Source of the DNA: Sweltsa coloradensis | Lineage: Eukaryota; Arthropoda; Insecta; Plecoptera; Chloroperlidae | NCBI GenBank assembly: GCA_024449915.1 | Contig: JAMZAV010001447.1 | Location: forward strand, 1 to 64,000 | Length of the DNA stretch: 64,000 nt | Direction of reading: 5' to 3' | Shown: one piece after another, positions 53,601 to 57,884 of the stretch | Numbering within the stretch: the stretch's first letter is position 1 | Layout: every line of letters starts with the position of its first letter | Made by a program: the position numbers and the translations under genes | Notes under the pieces: model-generated | Told to the model about the DNA's origin: nothing | The model's input: the letters and a program-made list of their open reading frames with translations, nothing else | The model's database searches: none

Positions 53601-56600
53601 TGTGTTCTATAGATCCCACTCCTCTACAATAACACAGCGCATTCACTATTCATGGCGCGATGAATGCAGGGGACTCATTGGAGTCTATGCTCTTCTAAGA
53701 GTTCACGACATCTGTAGTAGTTCATACTATTATTATATAAGTCCATGTTCATACAAAGTCGTTAGTCAGAGACGCACATTTGTTGTAAATATCGTTTGGC
53801 AGTGAGTACAGGTAGAACGTTCATATTTCATTTAGTGGGAAATCTCAATAAATTATCGATGTGAAGCTTTGGTGAAGTATAAATGAAAACAGAGCTCAAC
53901 GGTCGATAAGATTATAAAACAACATTGAAGTTATAAAACCAAACGGATAAAACATATCTCACCCTCTCCCTCACCTCTCCTCTCTAATTATGGTATGAAT
54001 GATAGTATAAATGTGTAATATGTATAGTTTATGCGCTTTAAAAATGTAAATTAATGTTATTTTATCAAATATTTTATTGTAAATTCAAAATTGTTATTAA
54101 CAAATTAGAAATCTGAAAATGTATTTAAATTAAAGGTTGGATGGAAGAAAAGGTTTAGCTGGCCTTAATCCCGCCTGGAAAATAAAGACGATTATCTATC
54201 TATCTATCTATCCACTGGCCCCTCAATTTGTGTAATGAGGTACCAGTATTTGTTGTTATACTCACTTCAATGACACTGACCAAGGAATTTTGCCCACTTG
54301 AAGCTACTACTTTTGAACACTACATTACGACCGGAAACATAAAGATCTCAATTGTAAATTAAGAAATTTAAACAGTTCACAAAAATAGCAATTTTTTTAT
54401 GTTTTTTTTATTTGTATTGATGGCTCTTTATCGAATAAGCGGCTACTGCGATCTCTACGAAATATTCAGGAAACCTTTGAAACCTCCTCATTCAGAACTG
54501 CCACGTTTTGGGGTACAACCAAAGAAATATTCTTATGAAAGTCGTACTTTTACAATTCGCTCTCTACCCGACAAACGGCTTCACCAATCTTGATGAAATT
54601 TTCAGAGAACTTTGAACCTTTGATCTTTGATTATTTAAATACTGACCTTGTCGGCTCGTCCAGGAATACGACCGGAGGGTTGTTGACAAGCTCCATGGCA
54701 ACCGACAACCTCTTCTTCTGGCCGCCAGACAGACGCTCAGTACGTGTGTCTTCACACTTGGTTAGTCCCAACACCTGGATGATCTCGGCCACCTGTTAAC
54801 GGGAAACAATTAGCAAAACATATTTATTTTATTTATTTATTTGTGGCCACATTACAACAGGACAAATGACCCACAAGTGCAATTTACCAAATCATAACAA
54901 TACAAATATATCGCAAAAGTACAATGTAAAATTAGTTGCTTAAAAAATGACTATAACAATTATATAAACAAGAATGTATGTGAGTGGTGTTGTATGTATG
55001 TTTGAGTGAATGATTGTGTGAGTGTGTAAAGTGTAAATATGAATTGTACGCGAGTGTACGAGCAACCGTAGACATTGGTGGAGTTGATTATATTATTTCT
55101 TTTAGTTGCTTTCGAAAGTGAAAATATTGATCTTTCTACAACTGTATGGCGGTTCTAAATGTTTTTTTGACAACATACAATAACTTACTAAAATGGCTTC
55201 TACTACAGGACATGTAGTGAATGAGATGACCTTCCCTTTTCGCTCATTATACTATATTATTTATGTGCGATCTATACAAGGGTGTAATTCGAATATGTTA
55301 TCAAAATTGTTTTCTTAATATTCATATTCATATTCATATTTATTAGTTTCCATGTTACAAAGATAGTACATTGGTTAAAACAAAAGATACATCAATGTTT
55401 ATGGACAGTAAAAAAAAACAAACAATAAAAAGGGCTCAAACTTCATATACTCCTCAATTGAATAAAAACAGTGCTTAAGCAGAAAGAGTTTCACTTCTCT
55501 CTTCTCTTCTTCACAACATTGTTGTTGTTATATAATATTACTATTTAAAACTTTACTTGGATATTGTTCATCTTTGTTCTAATCTTCATTTACGTAATTA
55601 GTTTTATTCTGTTGTCCTCCTTTGTAAATCAGTTTTATAACTGAATAGGGTAGATGTTAAATAAACACATAAAAATAAATAAACTAATAAGACGTTAATC
55701 GTTAGGTCTATACAATTTGAGGAGAAAAAGCGATATAGGAACTTTTAATCAACTATTTGATTCGATTCGAACCTTAAAATCACTATCGTCCTAAAAACAA
55801 CAGGATTTTACATTCCAATCTAGTGTTTAAATATATTCACTTCGTTATCAATGCGGTATCACATGATTGTTTTTCGCTAAAATATGTCCCATGCCGTGAC
55901 CGGAAAAGTGGGCTTACATTAATGTAACCAATAAACAATACGTCACAGTCTGGGACTTTAACAATGCAACAATGCCTGCGATGAGACAGAACGAGGCCAT
56001 TCAAGTCAATAGTAGGAAATCCGGCAGAGTAAACACCAATGTATTTAAAATGTAAATTCCTGCACGTGATGGATGATGAATATAATTAGCTTGGTGTCTA
56101 CTCGGATGATGTCACCTGATTAACACGTCATGATCGTCACGAGACAGAAGTTGCGATTTGTTGCACGATATTTCTTGTTTACGATTAACAATGTTATATT
56201 ATAAAAATATTGAAATGATAATTCACTTATGTTAAATTATCTTTCGCTAATTACAAATCCCACAACGAGCAAGGTCAGCAAGCCCATATAAATACAAAAT
56301 ATGTGTGAGATATTTCAATTTAATTTAGGTGTCCGCTAGGGTGCCGCAGTCAAGCCGCGGTGCGATAGCCTAGTTCAGTCAGGGACCTTAAGGGACCTAA
56401 ATATGACTTCTAAAGAATGCAATAAAGACTTCTGAAAAGTTAATAGAATGAAAGTGGGACTTAATAAAGAGCAGATTAAATTTTTGAAAGTTTTTTTACG
56501 GAACATAACCTCAGAATCAACTATATCCAAATCGCCCGAATCAGTCCAGCTAGTTCAAAATTGAATTTTGAGCAGTGGTTATTTGTACATTGTTTCTACA

Positions 56601-56940
56601 CTCCTTTATCTACAACCTTAATATAAGGATTCATGGTTTACTATGGTTTCTTGCGTTGTACGATTTTTTCGCCTACCGGATGACTTGAGTAGAAGATCAC
56701 CCGAAGTTTTTTTTCGTCTGTAGTTGGGAGGTTTGAGGTATGCCCTTACCGTGTCCGTCCTCTGCTGGTCTGTGGTGCTCCCTGGCAGCTTCAGCCTGGT
56801 CGCCAGCATCATCACCTCCTTCAAGGTCATCAGGGGTTGCAACACGTCATCCTGGGTGATGTAGCAGGAAGACTTTCTGAACTCCCTCTCGTCCCTTGGC
56901 CTCCCGTTCGTCATGATGCTTCCTCCTATTCCCTGTTGTC
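15046..56940 (-). CDS. ABCG1/4-like: ABCG1/ABCG4-like half-transporter gene, nine exons, 5' part outside window
   Basis: An ATP-driven membrane exporter of the ABCG family; the ABCG1/ABCG4 branch moves sterols and lipids as homo- or heterodimers. Exons in transcript order: 56750-56940, 54647-54792, 39942-40125, 36404-36580, 34497-34645, 31724-31892, 28959-29059, 26521-26676, 15046-15387. Splice phases agree at every junction except 54647/40125. The order is half of the NBD, LSGGQ, Walker B, H-loop, linker, TM1-TM6, stop, which is the reverse (NBD-TMD) layout typical of ABCG. About 535 residues are encoded here; ABCG1 is about 670, so roughly the first 100 residues (Walker A included) lie past 64000. 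Anomalies: a 5-bp duplication at 40115-40124, about 20 residues missing after the H-loop, and a SINE beside one acceptor. It may be a live gene with an assembly or allelic error, or a recently broken copy. Confidence 0.85.
15622..16047. mobile_element. Non-autonomous hAT element, 8-bp TSD
   Basis: Starts TAGGGGTGCCCA and ends TGGGCAACCTTG, with CTAAGTAT exact on both sides (15614-15621 and 16048-16055). Arms are ATCGATAT-rich and the middle is GC-rich (CGTGCCGTGC). It is inserted in the last ABCG intron. Confidence 0.9.
16933..17090. repeat. ACCGGT-rich repeat, possible hAT fragment
   Basis: Begins AAGGTGACCAGACGTACCGG and has six or more ACCGGT/CCGGTA units in 150 bp. The opening resembles hAT-type ends of the GGTGACCAGACGT kind. 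No opposite end was found. Confidence 0.35.
17227..17290 (+). repeat. GGTGGAGGTGCCGG repeat, two units
   Basis: Units at 17227-17240 and 17277-17290, 50 bp apart, with TAGCCTATAGCAAATTCG between them. Same family and orientation as 60142-60260. Confidence 0.6.
17471..18381. mobile_element. Tc1/mariner-superfamily (pogo/Tigger-like) MITE, TA TSD
   Basis: Perfect outer inverted repeats CAGTAAGATCTCTCTTATCC and its complement, flanked by TA on both sides (17469-17470 and 18382-18383). The interior contains a GGCCTAGG cluster at 17740-17815 and a T-run at 18297-18320. No transposase frame. It ends 19 bp before the hAT copy at 18401. Confidence 0.8.
18401..19236. mobile_element. hAT element copy 2 (CAGGGCTGCC family), 8-bp TSD
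   Basis: Termini CAGGGCTGCC/GGCAGCCCTG with exact TSD GCCTAGCC at 18393-18400 and 19237-19244. Collinear with 13090-13913. Its right part (19120-19200) shows stretched A-runs compared with copy 1. Confidence 0.9.
19490..19760. repeat. Degenerate tandem repeat, roughly 100-bp unit
   Basis: The phrases CCCCAAAACATTACCAAAA, CGCTAAAACATAGT and CAAATAAAGTTGAA recur in the same order about three times, with differences mainly in A-run length. Confidence 0.45.
19761..20713. other. No gene seen; homopolymer-rich AT sequence
   Basis: Low-complexity A/T runs, then a GGCCTAG-rich patch (20300-20690) with G-runs. No coding or element ends recognised. Confidence 0.4.
20714..21160. mobile_element. Inverted-repeat element, PIF/Harbinger-like
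   Basis: Left end AAGGCCGAGCACAATTGCCC followed by AACGAGAACG repeats; the right end reversed reads AAGGCCCATCACAAATTTCC followed by the same CGAGAACG repeats. The flanks could be a 3-bp TAA/TAG duplication with one mismatch. No transposase seen. Confidence 0.45.
22855..23050. repeat. Tandem duplication around AACTAGGTAATGACTACC
   Basis: AACTAGGTAATGACTACCTTTT occurs about 92 bp apart (near 22857 and 22946), each followed by diverged GGA.T.T...AAAGxGxAGGAAC and TAGTC; a third weak unit ends at AACTAGTAGAC. No gene in 21161-23844. Confidence 0.5.
23845..24431. mobile_element. piggyBac-like MITE
   Basis: Ends CCCGAGAGTAGTCGCG and, reversed, CCCAAGAGTAGTCGCG; the right flank is TTAA (24432-24435) and the left is ATAA (23841-23844). 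Both arms carry the subterminal palindrome GGTC(C/T)TTTAGACC. The right arm has AGTAGTCGCG twice. CCC ends and a TTAA target are piggyBac hallmarks. Confidence 0.6.
24725..25565. mobile_element. Non-autonomous hAT element (TTTCCGGAAA-rich), 8-bp TSD
   Basis: Starts TAGGGATATAAAT, ends ATTTTACATCTCTA, with GTAAGCAC exact on both sides (24717-24724 and 25566-25573). The arms share TCGGAAATTTTCCGG and GATAAA.CTCGG. The interior has no transposase frame. Confidence 0.9.
25566..26520. other. Intron sequence, nothing recognised
   Basis: Part of the last ABCG intron. AT-rich, no repeat ends or exon signal that I can support. Confidence 0.4.
26521..26676 (-). CDS. ABCG1/4-like: ABCG exon: TM3-TM4 region
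   Basis: Acceptor tgttccag and donor gtaagt are both good; 52 codons, phase 0 at both ends. The product [18 protein letters not shown] then [21 protein letters not shown], ending [10 protein letters not shown], aligns residue by residue with the ABCG1/4 stretch SIVYWMTGQP...RF..F......LVAQSLGL.IGA. Two strongly hydrophobic segments fit transmembrane helices. The conserved GQP turn reads GLP here. It joins 28959-29059 upstream and 15387 downstream without frame change. Confidence 0.9.
26709..26830. mobile_element. Possible hAT 5' end fragment
   Basis: TAGGGTTGCCGTGCGATAATCGATATATCG resembles the end of the 15622 element (TAGGGGTGCCCA plus ATCGATAT arms) by pattern. No opposite end was found. 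Confidence 0.3.
27050..27540 (+). repeat. Dispersed unknown repeat, copy 1
   Basis: Collinear with 62396-62840: shared blocks include ACCTGCACGTTCACATTGAT, GTTAAAAAATCTAT, GAAATTTTTATTCAA, ATACGC.TACTGGAT.TCATAG, GTGTGAAATAT and GCTGAGC...AAACTCGT.TCCGC.CCAGCCTC. No ends, TSD or coding frame identified. Confidence 0.6.
27611..27790 (+). repeat. Dispersed unknown repeat, partial second copy
   Basis: Begins ATATCCACACTTGGTTGC like 62403, jumps to AAATGCGCGTACTACTGGATC and continues to CTCAGCGACTCTTGTT. It is an internally deleted copy directly after copy 1. Confidence 0.55.
27801..27950 (-). mobile_element. Truncated hAT copy (CAGGGCTGCC family)
   Basis: CAGGGTTGCCGTTTTTGCGGATTTTATCC is the inverted right end of the 13090/18401 family. 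The other terminus is absent. Confidence 0.5.
27951..28958. other. Intron sequence with one possible hAT end
   Basis: No exon. The only notable mark is CGCACATCCCTA at about 28926-28937, which resembles the end of a hAT element of the TAGGGATGTGCGG type; the left partner was not found. Confidence 0.3.
28959..29059 (-). CDS. ABCG1/4-like: ABCG small exon: pre-TM3 REHFNRWY segment
   Basis: 101 bp, acceptor tatgtttccag, donor gtaagttgg. Two leading bases complete a codon with T from the preceding exon (TAT). The product [20 protein letters not shown] then [13 protein letters not shown] matches the diagnostic ABCG1/4 motif (F)PLEM..F.REH.N.WY...AYY.A....D.P. The charged REH segment is the conserved amphipathic helix before TM3. 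The exon is too short for most ORF scans and was located from the family pattern plus splice sites. Confidence 0.92.
29540..29948. mobile_element. Foldback element with tRNA-like sequence in both arms
   Basis: Outer arms of about 80 bp are near-perfect inverted repeats (AAGGACATAGTTATTAATTC, ATAGCAATTGTCGTAAAA, ACTAGGATTC.AACC.AGAACC). Each arm contains a B box: GGATTCAAACC at about 29610 on minus and GGTTCGAATCC at about 29868 on plus. The right arm also has an A-box-like CCCAATTGGTAGAGCT and an anticodon-like stem TGGC/GCCA. Confidence 0.7.
30895..31450 (-). mobile_element. Helentron-like element or fragment
   Basis: The minus-strand 3' end at 30895 reads CTCATCTATC, AACG-TCCAG-CGTT hairpin, TTCCTAG. 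The body from 31075 is similar to 33890-34230: ACTCAATxTCCCA, CACTGC.GTGCAT, GCCTGACA, AATTTCA and ACAGACAAACA. The outer 5' end is not determined. Confidence 0.45.
31724..31892 (-). CDS. ABCG1/4-like: ABCG exon: TM1-TM2
   Basis: Acceptor tgttacag, donor gtaagt; 56 codons plus one base. The product [38 protein letters not shown] then [18 protein letters not shown] aligns with the ABCG1/4 TM1-TM2 hairpin (..HI.IGLLIG..Y...GN...K....G.LFF...F). GLLIG is retained exactly. The phase joins AAC AAG of 34497 upstream and the split TAT codon downstream. The open reading continues upstream of 31892 only as intron read-through. Confidence 0.9.
33053..33335. mobile_element. Palindromic element made of two Helentron-like 3' ends
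   Basis: Both ends are CTAGGAAAAC followed by a hairpin stem (AACG/CGTT on the right) and GAGTGAGC; arms are about 50 bp, reaching GTGTTGAGTA. The interior is unique. The flank after the right CTAG is TT. Confidence 0.55.
33600..33675 (+). repeat. Non-LTR retrotransposon 3' tail with (CTGAAT)n
   Basis: TTGAGAATAAAAGCACAT followed by about four CTGAAT units. The AATAAA and short tandem tail are typical of a LINE 3' end; no coding part is present. Confidence 0.4.
33697..33850 (+). mobile_element. Helentron-like 3' end abutting a tRNA-like core
   Basis: 33697-33760 repeats the right arm of 33053-33335 (ACTCAACACATGACTCGCTC, AACGACTTTGGCGTT, TTCCCTAG). It is followed at once by a tRNA-like sequence 33761-33830 (A box CTTGGCTAAGGCGC, B box GGTTCAAACCCC) and a T6 run. 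AATTTCTGGATTGTA then matches the arm of the tRNA foldbacks. Confidence 0.5.
34378..34450 (+). repeat. SINE/LINE 3'-tail module
   Basis: GTTGTCCTCCTTTCTTAATCAG, an ACAACTGAATAGG box and TTAAATAAGTA. The same module is at 55605-55680, in inverted form at 61735-61785, and in related form in the SINE tails. Confidence 0.5.
34497..34645 (-). CDS. ABCG1/4-like: ABCG exon: linker end and start of TMD
   Basis: Acceptor ttctttcag-type (ttttcag) and donor gtcaga; two bases complete GAA with the G of exon 36404. The product [20 protein letters not shown] then [30 protein letters not shown] ends with the ABCG1/4 block ...S...QF.IL..R..L...R. that sits on the cytosolic face just before TM1. The first half is an acidic, low-complexity linker, the most variable part of the family. 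Donor GTCAGA is weaker than its neighbours but phase and homology agree. Confidence 0.88.
35604..36140. mobile_element. hAT-like element with AAGGAACTTTG repeats
   Basis: Ends CCAGTCTTGGCGAGG and, reversed, CCAGTTTTGGGCAAG; flanks GCCTGAGT and GCCTGATT differ at one base. Many GGAACnnnTTCC units inside. Related sequence at 50470-51290. Confidence 0.6.
36404..36580 (-). CDS. ABCG1/4-like: ABCG exon: end of NBD and linker
   Basis: Acceptor attgttttag, donor gtaagt. The leading TC joins the G ending exon 39942 to give Val, so NPADF is followed by VIEVTDGEE, exactly the NPADFVMEVASGEYG junction of ABCG1/4. The rest ([27 protein letters not shown]) is a polar linker without conservation, as in the family. 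It ends in phase 1, joining GAA of the next exon. This agreement across two junctions supports a single gene model. Confidence 0.9.
36658..37443 (+). mobile_element. Helentron-like (HINE) element, tandem copy 1
   Basis: The 5' end TTGGATGAGCGTAGCGAGCG is repeated, inverted, as TACGCTCATCCAA at 37401-37413, inside the 3' end. It is followed by the hairpin AACGC-GGCGGGACTTAA-GCGTT, TTCCTAG, and flank T. A T-run of about 35 lies at 36737-36773. The interior has two ~170-bp internal repeats, each with CACCTAC(A/G)TGCTTTATCCGA. Confidence 0.7.
37535..38156 (+). mobile_element. Helentron-like (HINE) element, tandem copy 2
   Basis: Same ends as copy 1 (TTGGATGAGCG start; AACGC hairpin, TTCCTAG end, flank T). 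It has one internal repeat fewer and a TTTC-rich run at 37602-37632. It is separated from copy 1 by 91 bp of unrelated DNA. Confidence 0.7.
38181..38937 (+). mobile_element. Helentron-like (HINE) element, tandem copy 3
   Basis: Ends as in copies 1 and 2; two internal repeats like copy 1, with a much shorter T-run (38257-38265). It is separated from copy 2 by 24 bp. Flank after CTAG is T. Confidence 0.7.
38938..39941. other. Intron sequence, nothing recognised
   Basis: AT-rich, no coding signal or element termini that I can support. Confidence 0.4.
39942..40125 (-). CDS. ABCG1/4-like: ABCG exon: D-loop to NPADF, with frame-breaking 5-bp duplication
   Basis: The acceptor gtgtgtag and donor gtgagc are intact. 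Most of the exon reads [33 protein letters not shown], then [25 protein letters not shown]. This gives the D-loop (GLD), the H-loop histidine (IHQPS) and the NPADF end of the NBD. Two oddities. First, AGCCC is tandemly repeated at 40115-40119 and 40120-40124; with one unit the splice gives AG+C, GGG, CTG, GAC (SGLD), with two the frame is lost and TAG sits just upstream in the other frame. Second, after IHQPSA the family's LFELFD..Y(V/I)L..G..VY.G strand is absent: 5 residues stand where about 25 are expected. Confidence 0.85.
40115..40124 (-). other. 5-bp tandem duplication at exon start
   Basis: Plus strand AGCCC AGCCC, one base inside the acceptor of exon 39942-40125. Removing one unit restores the phase-2 junction and the consensus DEPTSGLD; as written the junction is out of frame. 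Confidence 0.85.
40126..41740. other. Intron with C/G homopolymer runs
   Basis: Runs of G (40350-40363) and C (40738-40751) and a degenerate (AATC)n patch at 40813-40845. No coding signal. The two runs may belong to one decayed foldback element, not provable here. Confidence 0.35.
41741..41880 (+). mobile_element. Fragment of the 11190-type hAT element
   Basis: CAGGCGCGTAGGAACG followed at the same spacing by GGGGTCTGGGGCGAAGTCCC-like and AGCCGCCGGAGGC, as in 11190-11330. The other end is missing. Confidence 0.6.
42845..43300 (+). repeat. Tandem repeat of TTCCTCCT...TATACATT units, interrupted by a foldback
   Basis: About ten 30-45-bp units of the form TTCCT(C/T)CT-AGCCAC-GTTTTTATACATT. At 42940-43139 they are split by an inverted-repeat insert. 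Confidence 0.6.
42940..43139. mobile_element. 200-bp foldback element
   Basis: Arms GGAACTCCTTCGGTTGGGGG and complement, then TTTT.CGATGTTTTGC on both sides, with G/C runs. It is inserted within the tandem repeat. Confidence 0.6.
43828..44096. mobile_element. hAT-like MITE (CAGTGGCGGATCC ends)
   Basis: CAGTGGTGGATCCATGG at the left; the right reversed is CAGTGGCGGATCCAGG. No matching 8-bp flanks are visible. Confidence 0.5.
44876..45129. mobile_element. hAT-like MITE (CAGTGGCGTAACT ends)
   Basis: Left CAGTGGAGTAACTGCGGGG, right reversed CAGTGGCGTAACTAGGCC, with G and C runs in the arms. No matching 8-bp flanks. Confidence 0.5.
45271..47023. mobile_element. 1.75-kb palindromic foldback element
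   Basis: Arms of about 750 bp face each other around a loop of about 55 bp at 46219-46272. Shared, inverted blocks include CATAACAAAAACTTGTAG at the ends, GGAATGAGATCTAAAAAAAG, GAGCTTCGGCCGCCATATTGG, GATGCTGGGCGTGAAAA-type and CAGCCATATTGGATTTAAAC near the centre. The left arm is 199 bp longer because of the nested MITE at 45353. No coding frame and no clear TSD. Confidence 0.85.
45353..45551. mobile_element. 199-bp mariner-type MITE nested in the palindrome
   Basis: Terminal inverted repeats of about 67 bp starting CCCTTCCACATAAACGTACA, flanked by TA on both sides (45351-45352 and 45552-45553). It is absent from the right arm of the host palindrome, which gives the empty site. Confidence 0.8.
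47597..48437 (-). mobile_element. 5'-truncated LINE with RT C-terminus and (TAA)n tail
   Basis: The minus frame 48437-47907 encodes LGLTI-type start ([19 protein letters not shown]), then [30 protein letters not shown] and LPSIQ. This is the post-palm region of non-LTR RTs (L.Y....W......LE..QN.A.R.I). Downstream on the minus strand come a short UTR, GAAATAAATAAT and a (TAA)n tail at 47597-47622, so the 3' end is intact. It is a different family from the fragment at 1493. The catalytic domain is missing. Confidence 0.8.
48438..49539. other. Intron; only short repeat echoes
   Basis: 49081-49124 (GCACCGCGGTTTGGCTGCGG, CCCTAACGGGCACCTAG) matches, inverted, 56328-56372 (TAGGTGTCCGCTAGGGTGCC, GCCGCGGTGCGATAG). 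A degenerate tRNA-like B box (GGTTCAATCC) is at about 49170. No gene. Confidence 0.4.
49540..49672 (-). mobile_element. tRNA-cored element with terminal inverted repeats
   Basis: The minus-strand core at about 49572-49645 has an A box (GGCTAGTTCGCTAAGG), an arm CCTAC...GTGGG and a B box GGGTTTGAACCCC. It is flanked by TACAATTCAAAATTTAAAAA on the left and its imperfect complement (TTTTTAATTCTAAATTTGTA) on the right. Same family as 57489-57613. Confidence 0.65.
50470..51290. mobile_element. Fused fragments of the 35604-type hAT family
   Basis: Repeated GGAAC/GTTCC phrases: AACAAGTTCCTTTTTAGGGA, AACTTTGATGGGAA(A/C)GCGTT, and at the right end CAAAGTTCCTTATTGTGA, ACTTGTCCAAATCTG. Two copies seem to overlap near 50900; the boundaries are unclear. 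Confidence 0.4.
51291..53990. other. Intron; one decayed tRNA-like element, no gene
   Basis: At 52500-52570 on the minus strand there is a B-box-like GGTATCGAACCCCGG and TTCC..TTCC(T)GGTGG in the order of the tRNA-cored elements, much decayed. The rest is AT-rich with a (TTTTATG)n patch at 52340-52372. No exon seen. Confidence 0.35.
53991..54213 (+). repeat. Non-LTR retrotransposon 3' end with (TATC)n
   Basis: AT-rich UTR-like sequence ending GGCCTTAATCCCGCCTGGAA, AATAAAGACGATTA and (TCTA)n at 54195-54213. This is a typical LINE 3' end. No coding part. Confidence 0.45.
54415..54620 (+). repeat. Decayed Helentron-like interior
   Basis: It shares with 36780-36880 the order GCGATCT-GAAAT, CAGAACTGCCACGTTTT, CAACC.AAGAAATATT and CTTATGAAA.TCG..TTTTAC. 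No termini. Confidence 0.35.
54647..54792 (-). CDS. ABCG1/4-like: ABCG exon: ABC signature and Walker B
   Basis: Acceptor gttaacag, donor gtcagt; 48 codons plus AG. The product [40 protein letters not shown] then VVFLDEPT carries the ABC signature LSGGQ, the following KKR.S.A.EL helix and a textbook Walker B (VVFLDEP) with the catalytic glutamate. This is the catalytic heart of the NBD, and nothing in this exon is degenerate. The terminal AG needs one base plus G-L-D in the next exon, which is how the duplication at 40115 was detected. Confidence 0.95.
54793..56749. other. Intron; SINE/LINE tail and simple repeats
   Basis: (TTTA)n at 54821-54841, (CATATT)n at 55318-55340, and a 3'-tail module at 55605-55680 (TTGTCCTCCTTTGTAAATCA, TTTTATAACTGAATAGG, TTAAATAAACA) like 34378. 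At 56328-56372 there is a sequence found inverted at 49081. No exon. Confidence 0.5.
56750..56940 (-). CDS. ABCG1/4-like: ABCG exon: NBD after Walker A, Q-loop
   Basis: Acceptor ttcttgttacag, donor gtaagg; 191 bp, phase-1 start (GA completes a codon), phase-0 end. The product [40 protein letters not shown] then [17 protein letters not shown] matches (I)NG.PRD...FRK.SCYI.QDD.L...LTV.EAM...A.LKL of ABCG1/4. The Q of TQDD is the Q-loop glutamine. Walker A should be in the preceding exon; I read 57344-64000 on the minus strand for it and found none. A SINE begins 16 bp upstream of this exon (intron side), leaving only GTGGTTCTTGTTACAG of the original acceptor region. Confidence 0.93.
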
Positions 56941-56956
56941 CTGTAACAAGAACCAC

Positions 56957-57331
56957 AAGCCACATCGAAGTTAAGCAGTTTTCGGGCGTGGTCAGGGGGA
57001 GAGTGGATGACCGCTCTGCCCTGAAACTCACGTATACCGCTAGATAGAGGGTTCGAGAGCTAGTGCATCGGCTTCGTTCTCCTCGACGTCTGTTCGGCAG
57101 TCCGGGTTAGTGGAGGAACCTATATGACTGTCAAGGTTACACCGTCCTTTCGGATAAGATTTAAGCCGTTGGTCCCCTTAGTACTTTTCGAAAGGAGTGC
57201 GCTACGTGCCGGTACCGGGTTTCCTCTCCTCCCTTCTGTTCATACATCTCATCTTTCATCACTCATCGTATCGAATAGCCTTAGTGCATAAATATGAGAT
57301 GTTGAGCAATATCCAATCAATCCAATCAATC
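56957..57331 (+). mobile_element. SINE with 5S rRNA-like head and 12-bp TSD
   Basis: The head contains the 5S internal promoter: CGAAGTTAAGCAG (box A region) and GTGGATGACCGC (box C region) at the normal 5S spacing. The body follows with CCTTTCGGATAAGATTTAA and CCGTTGGTCCCC, then a (CAAT)n tail ending at 57331. AACAAGAACCAC is exact at 56945-56956 and 57332-57343, which proves target-primed insertion. 5S-headed SINEs are the SINE3 class. It lies in an ABCG intron, opposite in strand to the gene. Confidence 0.85.
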
Positions 57332-57488
57332 AACAAGAACCACGTGACTCGTCAGGGCGTGACGTCATCCAAAACAGGGTGACACTTATGACTTTTTAAT
57401 GAGCTCTGGCGAAGTTGTTAAAATCACTTGATTGACAAATCCTGCGAATTTCCAAATACATGTTGGGGGTCTATTTACTTTTTATTTA

Positions 57489-57613
57489 CTACAATTCAGA
57501 AATTAAAAAAGTCCGCCCCAACCGGGAATCGAACCACGGATCTTCCACATTCCAGGTGGACGTCTTAACCACTAGACCATCAGGACGGGTACATTTTAAT
57601 CTCTGAATTGTAG
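57489..57613 (-). mobile_element. 125-bp tRNA-cored element with terminal inverted repeats
   Basis: Ends CTACAATTCAGA(A/G)ATTAAAA match as inverted repeats over 19 of 20 bases. The core at 57515-57586 (minus strand) folds as a 72-nt class I tRNA. The acceptor GTCCTGA/TTGGGGC pairs fully with wobble. There is a D arm with A box TGGTCTAGTGG, an anticodon arm TCCAC-CTGGAAT-GTGGA (anticodon position GGA), and B box GGTTCGATTCC with two T-stem mismatches. A T6 Pol III terminator lies just inside the 3' arm. Confidence 0.7.
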
Positions 57614-57829
57614 TTGCATTATACATCTGAATGGACTAATTGTGACAACAGTCGATCGCATGCAACAACTTTAGTGAGAAAAGCAAGTGAGCCACATCGA
57701 ATTTTCATCATACAAAATAAAATAGTAATTACTTATATTGTTTATTACGTGAAAGAAACATTGGCAGATGGTTTTATAAGTGTAAAATGTGTAATTATTG
57801 CTAATCTAAATCTTTTACGCTTGGCTCAA

Positions 57830-57884
57830 CCACAGATAACAGAGTACACTACGTGGGCCACGTAGTATACTCTGTTATCTGTGG
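57830..57884. repeat. 55-bp near-perfect palindrome
   Basis: Arms 57830-57856 and 57858-57884 match at 26 of 27 positions around a single central G. It is bounded by CTCAAC on both sides, and the arms start CCACAGATAACAGAGTA. Confidence 0.85.

Noticed and set aside
54590..54799. Plus-strand open frame opposite the signature/Walker B exon
   Set aside because: It is antisense of an exon with LSGGQ and DEP motifs.
56957..57060. 5S rRNA gene
   Set aside because: Only the internal-promoter part matches, and it is followed by a SINE body, a (CAAT)n tail and a TSD.
57515..57586. Functional tRNA-Ser(GGA) gene
   Set aside because: The core folds, but serine tRNAs are class II with a long variable arm. 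The T stem has two mismatches and related copies are dispersed with inverted repeats, so it is an element and not a housekeeping tRNA.
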